Positions 32,485 to 41,470 of a stretch of 64,000 nucleotides of DNA are shown one piece after another. The notes beneath the pieces are model-generated. The model ran no database searches and had not been told where the DNA came from. It saw nothing but the letters and a program-made list of their open reading frames with translations. The position numbers were made by a program, and so were the translations under genes. This stretch comes from Chthonomonadales bacterium. GTDB lineage: Bacteria; Armatimonadota; Chthonomonadetes; Chthonomonadales; CAJBBX01. The stretch lies in the NCBI GenBank assembly GCA_020849275.1, contig JADLGO010000013.1, positions 124,001-188,000 of the forward strand, given 5' to 3'. Each line of letters opens with the position of its first letter. The first letter of the stretch is position 1.

Positions 32485-33318
32485 GTGGCACACACCAGCG
32501 AGACGGAGATCCTGTTCTGCGGCACGGCGGCGGCCGAGGCCTGGCCGGCGCTCTTCTGCACTTGCGAGGCCTGCGCCAGGGCGCGCGAGCGGGGCGGCAA
32601 GGATGTGCGAGCCCGTGCGGCCTACATGCTCGGTGACCGGGCTCGCATCGACTTCGGACCGGACTCGTGCGCCCAGATGCACCGCTTCGGGCTCGCCTAC
32701 GAGCGGCTCGAGCACCTGCTGGTGACGCACAGCCATGACGATCACTGGTTTCCGCGCGACCTGACCTACCGTCGGAAGGGCTTCTCGGTGGCGCCCTCGG
32801 AGCCCCTGCACGTCTGGGGCAACGCGAAGGTCGCGGGGAAGTTCGAGGCCACGGGCCATGGGTGGGAGGAGTGCGGCCTGGCGTTCCACCGGATCGCGCC
32901 CTGGGAGCGCATCGACCTGGGCGGCGGCCTCGGGGCGACCCCGGTGCTCGCCGCGCACGATCGATCGGAGGAGTGCGTCAACTACGTTCTTGACCTGGCA
33001 GGGCGGGCGGCGCTCGTGGGGCACGACACCGGCTGGTACGACGAAGCGGCCTGGACGTTCCTCGGGCGGCGTCCGCTCTCGCTGGCGATCCTCGACTGCA
33101 CCTACGGGTCGATGGACGAGAGCCGGGGGCACCTGGGCTCTCCATCGGTGGTTCGCGCCCGTGACGAGTTGGCGAAGCGCGGCGCCCTGGCGGACGGGGC
33201 GCGCGTGGTGGCGACGCACTTCTCACACAACGGCGGATGGCTGCACGAGGAGTTGGAGCGCTACTTCGCGCCCCATGGCATCGAGGTCGGCTACGACGGC
33301 CTGCGCCTGCCGCTGTAG
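32485..33318 (+). CDS. Metallo-beta-lactamase-fold hydrolase (PhnP-like)
   Basis: A 277-aa zinc hydrolase. The metal site is HSHDDHW near residue 81, with later ligands in GHDTGWYDE and ATHFSHNGG. The early Cys cluster CTCEACARARE at about 29-39 resembles the extra zinc site of PhnP phosphodiesterases, which cleave phosphoribosyl 1,2-cyclic phosphate. The gene starts with GTG 4 bases after the transaldolase stop, so the two are coupled. A role in sugar-phosphate metabolism together with transaldolase fits, but the substrate is not proven and there are no phn genes nearby. Confidence 0.88.
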   Translation: MAHTSETEILFCGTAAAEAWPALFCTCEACARARERGGKDVRARAAYMLGDRARIDFGPDSCAQMHRFGLAYERLEHLLVTHSHDDHWFPRDLTYRRKGFSVAPSEPLHVWGNAKVAGKFEATGHGWEECGLAFHRIAPWERIDLGGGLGATPVLAAHDRSEECVNYVLDLAGRAALVGHDTGWYDEAAWTFLGRRPLSLAILDCTYGSMDESRGHLGSPSVVRARDELAKRGALADGARVVATHFSHNGGWLHEELERYFAPHGIEVGYDGLRLPL

Positions 33319-33340
33319 GCGGCGGGCACGGGCCGGCGCG

Positions 33341-34438
33341 TCAGCGCGGGGAGGCGTTTCGGGCACGCGCGATGGCGCACCCGAAGGCGATCACCTCGGG
33401 CCGGGCGGGCGACCGCCCGGCCACGAGGAAGTCCAGCGCGTTACGGAGGTCGTGGCGGGTGACCGTCGCCGGGTCCCTGCTGTCATCGATGCGTCCGTGA
33501 TAGCGAAGGACGCCCTGCGCGTCGAGGGCGAACGCCTCCGGCGTCACCTGGGCCCGCAGGCGGTCCGCCACCACGTTGCCCTCGTCGCGCAGCACGGGGA
33601 AGGGATAGCCGGCCTGGTGCGCGTGGGCGCGGATCTCGTCGAGCGTCTCGCCGTCGCTGGAGTTGACGGCCAGGAACCGCACGCCGCGGCGTCGGTAGCG
33701 CTCCGCCAGGTCTCGGAGCCGTGCGTCGTAGTGGCCGGAGCAGGGGCAGCGGGCCGAGACGAAGACGACGACGGTGGCGAGCGAACCCGCGCCGTCGCGC
33801 AGGGCCACCATCTTACCGTTGGCGACCGAGGGCAGGCGAAAGTCCGCCACGGGCTGGCCGAGCAGCTCGGAGGAGGGCCGGCCCTTCCGGTCCAGGCAGC
33901 ACTCGGTGAGCTCGACGATCTGGCGCCCGTGGTCCGGCGCCTGCACCTGGCGGATCGGGAGGAGCACGCGTCCGTTCGGCCCGATGACCACGGAGAAGGG
34001 CTCCGGTGCTCCGCGCCGCGCCCCGTAGGCGGCGGCCACGCGCCCGCCCTCGTCCACCAGCACGGGGTACTGGAGGCCCTCGCGCTCGTGGGCCTCTTGC
34101 GCGGCGTCGCGTCGCGTCGTCACCGCGAAGACCTTCATGCCGAGAGTGTCGAACTCGCGGATCGCCGCGTTGAGGCCGCGCACCTCCTCGCGGAAGCGCG
34201 CGTCGGAGGCGGAGCAGAAGGCCAGCGCCACCGGGCGGCCTCGGTAGTCGGCCAGGCGGTGCGCGCGGCCATCCTGGTCGGGCAGTGAGAAGAGGGGCGC
34301 AGGTCGGCCCACCTGGAGCGCGAGGCTCCGGTCTCGCTCCCGCCACCAGGCCACGCCAAGGCCGGCTCCCACGAGCGCCCAGAGTATTGCCACGGCGACC
34401 AGCGCCGTCCGCAGGGGGTTCCTCGGTTTCCGTTGCAT
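33341..34438 (-). CDS. Membrane-anchored protein with two thioredoxin-fold (redoxin) domains
   Basis: A 365-aa protein with one N-terminal membrane helix (residues 10-30) and two AhpC/TSA-type domains facing outward. Domain 1 (about 40-185) begins VGRPAPLFSLPDQDG and has the position of the peroxidatic Cys in ALAFCSASD. Domain 2 (about 195-340) begins LGQPVADFRLPSVANG and carries SARCPCSGHY, a CPC pair as in thiol-disulfide or metal-delivery proteins, and ends with a nonpolar CDPs-like C-terminus. An ECC pair lies between the domains. Start chosen by GAGGA upstream. It is divergent from the molybdate genes. Peroxide removal or cytochrome/copper maturation are both possible. Confidence 0.85.
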   Translation of the reverse strand: MQRKPRNPLRTALVAVAILWALVGAGLGVAWWRERDRSLALQVGRPAPLFSLPDQDGRAHRLADYRGRPVALAFCSASDARFREEVRGLNAAIREFDTLGMKVFAVTTRRDAAQEAHEREGLQYPVLVDEGGRVAAAYGARRGAPEPFSVVIGPNGRVLLPIRQVQAPDHGRQIVELTECCLDRKGRPSSELLGQPVADFRLPSVANGKMVALRDGAGSLATVVVFVSARCPCSGHYDARLRDLAERYRRRGVRFLAVNSSDGETLDEIRAHAHQAGYPFPVLRDEGNVVADRLRAQVTPEAFALDAQGVLRYHGRIDDSRDPATVTRHDLRNALDFLVAGRSPARPEVIAFGCAIARARNASPR

Positions 34439-34503
34439 CCCGTCCTCTTTCGCGAGATCGCGTCGGCGCGCCGGCCCGGGAGGCCGGGCGGCCGCGCCGC
34501 GCG

Positions 34504-34533
34504 TTGACAGGCCCGTTCGGCTAGAGATACGAT
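34504..34533 (+). promoter_or_regulatory. Promoter of the modAB genes
   Basis: TTGACA (34504-34509) and TACGAT (34528-34533) are 18 bases apart, with modA starting about 45 bases downstream. I see no clear ModE-type site or molybdenum-cofactor riboswitch in the 140-base divergent region. Confidence 0.6.
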
Positions 34534-34578
34534 GAAGCGCGTGCCGGCGTTCACCTCGGCGCGGCGAAGGGAGTGATC

Positions 34579-35400
34579 TTGAGCTTGCGATGGTTGTGGT
34601 GCGCCCTGGGCCTCCTTCTGCTGGCTCCGGCCGGGACGCCGGCCCGCGGCGACGAGATCCTGGTCTCCGCGGCCGCGTCGCTCACCGACGCGATGGCCGA
34701 GATCGGGCGCGCGTTCACGAAGGCGCAGGGCGGTTCGGTGCGCCTGAACGTCGGGGCCTCCGGCACGCTGCAGCGGCAGATCGAGCAGGGCGCTCCGGTG
34801 GACGTGTTCGTGTCAGCCTCGCCGCGCGAGATGGACGCGCTCGCCAGGGCCGGCCGGATTGAGCGCGCGACGCGCGTGAACGTGGCGAGCAACCGGTTGG
34901 TGCTGGTGGCGCCGCGGCGGCCCGGGCGGGCGAGCGTGACGGGATGGGCAGACCTGGCGCGGCCCGCCGTGCGGCGCGTGGCGGTCTCGAACCCGGAGGC
35001 GGTGCCCTCGGGCCGCTACGCGGAGGAGACGCTGCGGCGCCGGCGTCTGTGGGACGCAGTGCTCGCGAAGGCGGTCCTCGGCGAGAACGTGCGGCAGACT
35101 CTGGCCTACGTGGCAACCGGCGACGTGGACGCGGGCGTGGTGTTCGGGACGGACGCCCGGGTGGAGGCCCGCCGGGTGCGCGTGGTGGCGCGGGCCGTGC
35201 CTGGCGTCGACCACTCTCCGGTTCTTTACCCGGCGGCAGTCGTTGCCGGGTCGGCTCGCGCCGTGGCCGCGCGCCGGTTTGTTCGGTTCCTGGCGGGCCC
35301 GGCGGCCCGCGCGATCCTGCGGCGCTACGGGTTCGATGGGCCGGCGGAGGGCGCTCCGGCGAAGCCGGCCGCCCGACGCGGGCCGACCCGAAAGCGCTGA
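34579..35400 (+). CDS. modA: Molybdate ABC transporter, periplasmic binding protein
   Basis: A 273-aa solute-binding protein. After a signal peptide (residues 1-22, ending PARGDE) it reads ILVSAAASLTDAMAEIGRAF, the ModA start that places Ser and Ala around the oxyanion, then VRLNVGASGTLQRQIEQGAPVDVFVSA and ALARAGRIE, all family hallmarks. The TTG at 34579 is preferred because GGGAG lies five bases upstream; the GTG at 34573 is too close to it. The C-terminus is extended by a Lys/Arg/Pro-rich tail. The permease gene follows after 3 bases. Confidence 0.92.
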   Translation: MSLRWLWCALGLLLLAPAGTPARGDEILVSAAASLTDAMAEIGRAFTKAQGGSVRLNVGASGTLQRQIEQGAPVDVFVSASPREMDALARAGRIERATRVNVASNRLVLVAPRRPGRASVTGWADLARPAVRRVAVSNPEAVPSGRYAEETLRRRRLWDAVLAKAVLGENVRQTLAYVATGDVDAGVVFGTDARVEARRVRVVARAVPGVDHSPVLYPAAVVAGSARAVAARRFVRFLAGPAARAILRRYGFDGPAEGAPAKPAARRGPTRKR

Positions 35401-35403
35401 GCG

Positions 35404-36096
35404 ATGGGAGAGGGCGCGCCCGATCTGTCGGCGTTCTGGCTTTCGCTGCGGGTCGCCGGCACGGCCGTGTTGCTGGTCGCGCCTCTGGGGGCGCTTGCCG
35501 CCTGGTGGCTGGCGCACGGCCGGCCCTTCCGCGGGCGGCTTCTGGTGGAGGTTGTGCTGACTCTGCCGCTCGTGCTGCCGCCTACGGCGGTGGGCTTCGG
35601 CCTGTTGCTGCTGCTGGGCCACGGCACGGCCGTGGGGCGGTGGGTGAACGAGACGGTGGGGCTACGGCTGCTCTTCACGTGGCAGGGGGCGGCCCTGGCG
35701 GCGGCGGTGATGGCGCTTCCTCTCTTTGTGCGGACCGCCGAGGCGGCCTTCGCATCGGTGGACGAGGAGCTGTTGGAGGCGGGGCGGACGCTGGGAGTGC
35801 CGGAGCGCGCGCTGCTGCTGCACGTGATCGTGCCGCTCTCCTACCGGGGCCTGCTGGCCGGCCTGGCGCTGGCGTTCGCGCGGGCGCTGGGCGAGTTCGG
35901 CGCCACGCTGATGGTGGCCGGCTCCATCCCGGGGCGCACGCAGACGATGCCGCTGGCGCTCTACGCGGCCGTGCAGGCCGGCCGCGACCGCGACGCGCTG
36001 CTCTACGCGGCGCTCCTGACGTGCACGGCCTTCGTGCTGCTGGGCGCGGTATCCCTCTATCAGAGCCGGCTGGCGCGCGGCCGCGGCGAGCGCTAG
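35404..36096 (+). CDS. modB: Molybdate ABC transporter, permease
   Basis: A 230-aa inner-membrane permease with about five to six transmembrane helices. VVLTLPLVLPPTAVGFGLLL is the diagnostic ModB sequence, and the ATPase-docking EAA loop reads EELLEAGRTLGVPERALLLH, followed by FARALGEFGATLMVAG. It brings molybdate or tungstate across the membrane together with ModA. The ATPase gene modC is not here: the next gene is imuB behind its own promoter. ModC must be elsewhere or be replaced by another ATPase. Confidence 0.93.
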   Translation: MGEGAPDLSAFWLSLRVAGTAVLLVAPLGALAAWWLAHGRPFRGRLLVEVVLTLPLVLPPTAVGFGLLLLLGHGTAVGRWVNETVGLRLLFTWQGAALAAAVMALPLFVRTAEAAFASVDEELLEAGRTLGVPERALLLHVIVPLSYRGLLAGLALAFARALGEFGATLMVAGSIPGRTQTMPLALYAAVQAGRDRDALLYAALLTCTAFVLLGAVSLYQSRLARGRGER

Positions 36097-36128
36097 TCTC
36101 CGCCGTTTGCCAGCCTCGGCCGCTCGCT

Positions 36129-36145
36129 GGGGGCGTGCCGCCCCC
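36129..36145 (+). terminator. Terminator-like hairpin after modB
   Basis: GGGGGCG pairs perfectly with CGCCCCC around a TGC loop, 32 bases after the modB stop. A pyrimidine-rich stretch (cttcttttctcttctt) begins about 20 bases later, just ahead of the imuB promoter. Confidence 0.55.
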
Positions 36146-36174
36146 GCGGAAGTGCGCGCTCTTCTTTTCTCTTC

Positions 36175-36204
36175 TTGACAGAACCCCCCCGCCCGTTTTA
36201 TAGT
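36175..36204 (+). promoter_or_regulatory. Strong promoter of the imuB-dnaE2 operon
   Basis: TTGACA (36175-36180) and TATAGT (36199-36204) are 18 bases apart. Transcription would begin near 36211, about 43 bases before the imuB start. Downstream, AGTCCACATGTTCG at 36224-36237 is a degenerate match to the Gram-positive-type LexA box (one good half ATGTTCG). An SOS operator would be expected here but this one is not convincing. Confidence 0.72.
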
Positions 36205-36253
36205 ATATATGTCTACGCTATTCAGTCCACATGTTCGAAGAGGAGAGGCCGCC

Positions 36254-37681
36254 ATGGTGGTCTGCTTCATCCTGCCGCAGTTCGGAATCGCGTGCGAGCG
36301 GGCCCGACTGCCCCATCTGTGGGGGGTGCCGCTGGCCCTCGCGGGGTTCGATGGGACGGTGCGGGTGGTTTCGGACGAGGCGTCCGCATTCGGGGTCCAG
36401 CCCGGGCAGTCCGTCACCGCCGCGCGCTCCCTCTGCGGGGCGCTCACGCTCATCCCCTACGATCGCCCCGCCTACGATTCCTCCGCCCGGCTCCTGTGGG
36501 ACCTGCTCGCCATCGAGAGTTCCGTGGTGGAGCCCGTGTCGCCCGAGGTGAGCTTCGCCGACCTCGACGGCGCGGACGTGCTGGAGCGCGTGCGGGCGCT
36601 CGCCTCGGCCATCGCCTCGCGCGTGCGGATCCCGGTGCTGGCGGGCATGGCGGGCTCGCGGTTCGTGGCGCGGCAGGCCGCCGAGCATGACCTGGACGCG
36701 AAGGTGGTGGCGGTGCCCCTGGGAGAGGAGGCCGCCTTCCTGGCCCCGCTCCCCATCGACCGGGTGCCCGGCCTCGACTACAAGCTCCGGCAGCGCCTGG
36801 AGCGGCTGGGGGTGCGGCACTTCGGCGACGTGCTGTGCCTTCCGCCCCGGCTGCTGCAGCGCCGGTTCGCCGACGTGGGGTTGCTGCTCTACCGGATGGC
36901 CGTGGGCAAGGACGGCGAGCGTGTGCGGGCGCTGTGGCCGCCGCGCAGCTTGGCGGAGCGAGTGGAGTTCGAGGAGGAGACGGGCGACGAGGCGGCGGTG
37001 CGCGAGGCGCTGCGGCGCTGCGCGGAGGGGATCGCGCGCGGCCTGGCGCCGGGGCGCGATTACTGCCGCCTGCTGGAGCTGACGGTGGGGCTGCAAGACG
37101 GCGGCTGGCTGCGCGAGTCCGAGAAGCTGGCGGTGCCGGAGTGCGCGGCCGGCCCGCTCCAGCGCGCCGCTCTCCGGCTGCTGAGCCGCCTCACCATCGA
37201 CCGGCCGATCGTGGAGGTGTCGCTGCGCGCGTGCGACCTGGGGACGGGATCGGGGCTGCAGCTCGCCCTGCTGGACGAGGGGGGCAACCTGCACGGGCTG
37301 CCGCACGAGCGCCGGTCGCGGCTGGAGGCCACGCTGGCCTTCCTGCGCAAACGATTTCCGGGGAGCGCGCCGGTGCTGGCGAGCCTGCTGCGCCAGAGCC
37401 GGCGCGTCGGGCTGTGGACTTATCCGCTGGGAAGCCTGCCGAACCAGCCGGTGCAGGTGGCCACGGACGGCGAGGGGACTCCATTGCGCTACTGGGGCCG
37501 GCGGCATCGCCGTCTCTACGCCGCGGAGGTGCGGCGGGTCTGCACGCGCTGGAAGGAGACGGACTGGTTCTGGGACTCCACCTCGGACCGAACGGTGTGG
37601 CGCGTGGAGACCGACCAGTCCGGCATGTGCGAGCTGCACGAGTTGGGGATGCGCTGGCACCTGGGAGCGGTGGCCGACTGA
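36254..37681 (+). CDS. imuB: ImuB-type inactive Y-family polymerase, mutagenesis accessory protein
   Basis: A 475-aa Y-family polymerase relative. The start at 36254 has AGGAGAGG upstream; the ATG at 36209 would lie at or before the expected transcript start. The N-terminus VVCFILPQFGIACERARLP lacks the first catalytic Asp, and the SIDE motif is replaced by SPEVSFADLDG, so it is probably catalytically dead, as ImuB is. The fold parts follow: helix-hairpin-helix PIDRVPGLDYKLRQRLERLGV and the little-finger region. ImuB acts as a hub that links the beta clamp and DnaE2 during translesion synthesis. dnaE2 follows after 39 bases; the usual imuA is absent. Confidence 0.9.
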   Translation: MVVCFILPQFGIACERARLPHLWGVPLALAGFDGTVRVVSDEASAFGVQPGQSVTAARSLCGALTLIPYDRPAYDSSARLLWDLLAIESSVVEPVSPEVSFADLDGADVLERVRALASAIASRVRIPVLAGMAGSRFVARQAAEHDLDAKVVAVPLGEEAAFLAPLPIDRVPGLDYKLRQRLERLGVRHFGDVLCLPPRLLQRRFADVGLLLYRMAVGKDGERVRALWPPRSLAERVEFEEETGDEAAVREALRRCAEGIARGLAPGRDYCRLLELTVGLQDGGWLRESEKLAVPECAAGPLQRAALRLLSRLTIDRPIVEVSLRACDLGTGSGLQLALLDEGGNLHGLPHERRSRLEATLAFLRKRFPGSAPVLASLLRQSRRVGLWTYPLGSLPNQPVQVATDGEGTPLRYWGRRHRRLYAAEVRRVCTRWKETDWFWDSTSDRTVWRVETDQSGMCELHELGMRWHLGAVAD

Positions 37682-37720
37682 GGCCGGAGGCCGCGCGCCG
37701 GCCCCGGCGGGAGCGACGCC

Positions 37721-40700
37721 GTGTTCGTTCATCTGCACGTGCATTCGCCCTACAGCTTTCTGGACGGCGCCAGCGACATCGAGGCGCTTGTGCGGCGCGC
37801 CGCCGGCCTGGGTATGCCGGCGCTCGCCCTGACCGACCACGGCAGCGTGTGCGCGGCGGTGAAGTTCACCGCGCTCTGCCGGGGCTACGGGATTAAGCCG
37901 ATCCTGGGCGCCGAGCTCACGATGGAGGACGAGACGCACCTGGTGCTTCTCGCCCGCGACCGGGGCGGCTACGCGAACCTCTGCCGGCTGCTGACCCGGG
38001 CGCATGAGCACGGCGGCCGCCTGACGCCGAGTCTGCCCTGGGGCGCGCTGGAGGGGCACGCGGAGGGGCTGTTTTGCCTGTCCGGCTGCCGCCGCGGGCT
38101 CGTGCCCCTGCTCGTGCGCGCGCACCAGCGCGAGGCGGCGCGCGAGGCGGCCGAGCGTCTGTGCGGCTGGTTCGGGCGCGATCGGTTCTTCGTGGAGCTT
38201 CAGCAGGACCTCACCCCCTACGCCGATATGATCTCCCGCGAGCTTGCCTCGCTGGCCCGCGCCGTCGGCGTGGGGGTCGTCGCCACCAACAACGTGCACT
38301 ACGCGGAGCGCTCGGGCTTTCCGGCCCACGACATCCTGCGCTGCATCGCCACGAAGACCACGAGGGAGCAGGCGCATCCTGGCCGCCCCTTCAACGACGA
38401 GCAGTATCTCAAGTCGGAGGCCGAGATGCTGGGCCCGTTCCTCTGGTGCCCGGAGGCGATCGCGGCGGCCGGGCGCATCGCGGAGCAGTGCGAGGACCCG
38501 CTGCCGCGCGACGAGGACCTGACTCCCCGCTATCCCGTACCGGAGATCCACGCCGGCGCCGCGGGCTACCTGAGGCATCTGGCCTACAAGGGGGCGGCGG
38601 CCCGCTACCGAAAGGTGTCGCCACCGGTGCGCGCGCGACTGGAGCACGAGCTGCAGGTGATCGGTGGAATGGGCTACGCCGACTACTTTCTGATGGTCTG
38701 GGAGATCGTGCGGTGGGCGCGTCGGCAGGGAATCCGGGCCACGGGGCGGGGGTCCGCAGCCGATAGCTGCGTGGCCTACTGCCTCTGCCTGACCGATGTC
38801 GACGTCATCGCGCGCAACCTGCCGTTCGCGCGCTTCCTCGCGCCCGGCAAGACGCCCGACATCGACATGGACTTTCCGGCGGAGCGGCGCGATGACGTGT
38901 TCCGCTACATCGTCGAGAAGTATGGCGAGGAGCGCGTCGGGATGGTCTGCATGTACAGCACCTTCTGGGCGCGCTCCGCCCTGCGCGACGTGGGGAAGGC
39001 GCTCGGCATCCCGGAGGAGGCGCTCAAGCCCGTCGCCGGCCGTATCCACCACTTCGTGCGCGCCGACCACATCCTGGAGGCGTTCGACCGCTACGCCGAG
39101 TTGAGGCCCCACCGCGATCTCATCGACCGTTTCCGCCTGCTGTTCGACCTGTGCGGGCGCATCGCCGGCTTCCCGCGCCACATCGGAACGCACTCTTCCG
39201 GCGTCGTTATCTCCCGCGAGCCCCTGGCCACCATCGCCCCGCTGCAGCCCTCCGCGCGCGGCATCACGCGGATCTGGACGCTGGACAAGGACGACGCCGA
39301 GGCCATCGGGGCCATCAAGTTCGACGTGCTCTCGCTGCGCGCGCTCTCCGCCGTGGGCGACGCGGAGCGTGACATCGCCCGGCGCGACCCGTCCTTCCAC
39401 TACGACCGCATCCCGATGGAGGACGAGGAGACCTATCGCATGTTCCGGGCGGGGGCGGCCATCGGGGCGTTCCAGTTCGAGAGCGCCGCGCAGATGTCGC
39501 TGGCGGCCACGCTGCACCCGCGGCATTTCGAGGACCTGGTGGCCGCCGTGGCGCTCATCCGGCCCGGCCCCATTCGCGGCAACGTCGTCGCGCGCTTCGT
39601 GGCATGCCGCAACGGCTGGATGCGCGCCGACTTCGCCCATCCCTGTCTCGTTCCCGTGCTCGCCAAGACCTACGGCTGCATCGTTTTTCAGGAGCAGGTG
39701 AACGACGTGGTGGCGGCGATGACCGGCTGCTCCGACGCGGATGCCGACCGCTTCCGCAAGAGCCTGACCAGGCACGGAAAGATGGGCACCATGGATCGCG
39801 TGCGCGAAGAGTTCGTCCGCAAGTCGCGCGCGAGGCACTCCGACATGGACCCGGAGGCAGTCCATCGGCTTTTCGACCAGATCGAGGGGTGGGGAGGCTA
39901 TGGTTTCACGGAGGGGCATGCCGCCAGCTTCGCGCTGACCGGCTACAAGACGGCCTACCTCTCGGTTCATCATCCCGCCGAGCACTTCGCCGGCATGATG
40001 AACCACCAGCCGATGGGCTTTTTCAGCAACAACACGCTCGCCGCGGAGGCCCGCAGGCGCGGGGTGCGGATCCAGCCGGTGGACATCAACCGCAGCGAGG
40101 ACAAGTGCTTTGCCGAGGAGCCGGACGCCATCCGTCTGGGGCTGCGGCTGGTGGCGGAGATGCGCGAAGAGGACATCCTGGCCATCGTGGAGGCACGGCG
40201 GCAGGAGCCCTTCGTCTCGCTGCTGGACTTCTGCGCGCGCGTGCCGATGCACCGCGACCGGCTGGAGAACCTGATCCTGTGCGGGGCCTTCGACGACCTG
40301 CACGACCACCGCCGCGGGTTGCTCTGGGCGCTGGACGAGACCCTGGCGCTGGCGGCCTCCTACCGGACCGGGATGGCGGAGGGCGACGGAGAGCCCGCGC
40401 TGGCCCTCGGCTCCCCACGCTTCATGCAGACCCCCATCGCGCGCGACCTGGACGACTTCGGGCCGTGGGAGAACTACCTCTGGAGCTGGCGCATCACGGG
40501 CGTGTGCGCCGGAAGCCACGTGTTCGCCTATCTGCGCGACACCCTGGCTTGCTGGAACATCCAGACCGCCTACGAGGCGAACCGCCAGCGGCACGGGACG
40601 CGCGTGACCGTGGCCGGGCTCAACATCCGGCCGCACCGGCCGCCCACGCGCAGCGGCGAGCCCGTCATCTTCACGCTGATCGAGGACGAGACGGAGATGC

Positions 40701-40972
40701 TGCAGGCCACCTGCGCCGGAGCCGCCATCGAGACCTGCACGCCGGTGTTTCTCACCGCGCCGGCGGTCGTGGTGCGGGGTGTCATCGCGCGACGCGGCTC
40801 CGGCGCCACCCTTCAGGTGGAGAAGGCGCGTCCGCTGCGAATGCGGGAGCTGGCCCGACGCACCGACCTGCTGGCCGAGTACGTGGCGCGCCACGAGGCG
40901 GCGCACGTCGCCGAGGAGCCGGCGCTGCCGGTGCACGTGCGCTTCGGGGTGGCGGCTGGCCGCCGCCGTTGA
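37721..40972 (+). CDS. dnaE2: Error-prone DNA polymerase DnaE2 (ImuC)
   Basis: A 1083-aa C-family replicative-type polymerase of the error-prone DnaE2 class, which performs translesion synthesis after DNA damage. The PHP domain starts at once (FVHLHVHSPYSFLDG, LTDHGSVCAAV). The palm has GRGSAADSCVAYCL and the catalytic Asp pair in PDIDMDFP at about 380-387. GYGFTEGHAASFALTGYKTA and RRRGVRIQPVDINRS are highly typical. The OB domain (RVTVAGLNIRPHRPPTRSG) is present; the C-terminal tau-binding extension of DnaE1 is missing, as expected. GTG start. It is the second gene of an imuB-dnaE2 operon. Confidence 0.97.
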   Translation: MFVHLHVHSPYSFLDGASDIEALVRRAAGLGMPALALTDHGSVCAAVKFTALCRGYGIKPILGAELTMEDETHLVLLARDRGGYANLCRLLTRAHEHGGRLTPSLPWGALEGHAEGLFCLSGCRRGLVPLLVRAHQREAAREAAERLCGWFGRDRFFVELQQDLTPYADMISRELASLARAVGVGVVATNNVHYAERSGFPAHDILRCIATKTTREQAHPGRPFNDEQYLKSEAEMLGPFLWCPEAIAAAGRIAEQCEDPLPRDEDLTPRYPVPEIHAGAAGYLRHLAYKGAAARYRKVSPPVRARLEHELQVIGGMGYADYFLMVWEIVRWARRQGIRATGRGSAADSCVAYCLCLTDVDVIARNLPFARFLAPGKTPDIDMDFPAERRDDVFRYIVEKYGEERVGMVCMYSTFWARSALRDVGKALGIPEEALKPVAGRIHHFVRADHILEAFDRYAELRPHRDLIDRFRLLFDLCGRIAGFPRHIGTHSSGVVISREPLATIAPLQPSARGITRIWTLDKDDAEAIGAIKFDVLSLRALSAVGDAERDIARRDPSFHYDRIPMEDEETYRMFRAGAAIGAFQFESAAQMSLAATLHPRHFEDLVAAVALIRPGPIRGNVVARFVACRNGWMRADFAHPCLVPVLAKTYGCIVFQEQVNDVVAAMTGCSDADADRFRKSLTRHGKMGTMDRVREEFVRKSRARHSDMDPEAVHRLFDQIEGWGGYGFTEGHAASFALTGYKTAYLSVHHPAEHFAGMMNHQPMGFFSNNTLAAEARRRGVRIQPVDINRSEDKCFAEEPDAIRLGLRLVAEMREEDILAIVEARRQEPFVSLLDFCARVPMHRDRLENLILCGAFDDLHDHRRGLLWALDETLALAASYRTGMAEGDGEPALALGSPRFMQTPIARDLDDFGPWENYLWSWRITGVCAGSHVFAYLRDTLACWNIQTAYEANRQRHGTRVTVAGLNIRPHRPPTRSGEPVIFTLIEDETEMLQATCAGAAIETCTPVFLTAPAVVVRGVIARRGSGATLQVEKARPLRMRELARRTDLLAEYVARHEAAHVAEEPALPVHVRFGVAAGRRR

Positions 40973-41470
40973 TTCCCCCGAGTCGGGAAGGAATCCGGGC
41001 GCGGCCCGGCGAAAGGCTTGCTCGAATCCGGTCGCTATGCCGATTCCATCGTCTCCACCGGCACCCGGGAAGGCGCCCGGCGGGCGGCGACCCGCCGTTC
41101 GCGCGCACCTTCCCACGGAGCACGGCGTCTCTGGCTTGCGGTCGCGCTCGTTCCCCCTGGCGAGCGCCGCGAGCGGGATCATGCTACCGCCATGACCGAT
41201 GCGCCCTACGGCGTCCGGACCTGTGCGCTCCATTCCTTCACCGAGAGCGACCGCCCGCGCGCCCGTCTTCCGGCCACGCGTCGTGCTCGGCCGACGCGCC
41301 ACGGCAGGCCGCCTCCATCCCCCGTGAACCCGACGTTGCCCTGATGCCCTGTGAGCGAGCGCCGCTCACCACACGGGACCCGCGCCGCGCAGCCGGGATC
41401 CCGCCGCGTCGGCAGTTACTGTTGCGGCCGACGCTTCATGCGCAGTCCACATTCACCAGAGGAGACTACG
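40973..41470. other. Intergenic region, 498 bases, no gene seen
   Basis: No frame has a ribosome site and coding-like third-position use throughout. A 7-bp hairpin (CGGCGGG 41078-41084 with CCCGCCG 41091-41097) lies about 100 bases beyond dnaE2 and might be its terminator. The last bases before 41471 carry the ribosome site AGAGGAGA of prepilin module C. I found no convincing promoter by eye. Confidence 0.45.

Noticed and set aside
36224-36237. A LexA box upstream of imuB
   Set aside because: Only one half resembles the Gram-positive consensus; the other half does not fit. Mentioned as a possibility but not listed as a site.
36218-41302. A 1694-codon open frame on the minus strand
   Set aside because: It lies exactly antisense to imuB and dnaE2, which have full domain matches. 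In this high-GC DNA the complementary frame stays open for lack of A/T-rich stops. Its translation is low-complexity Arg/Ala/Gly/His with no domain.
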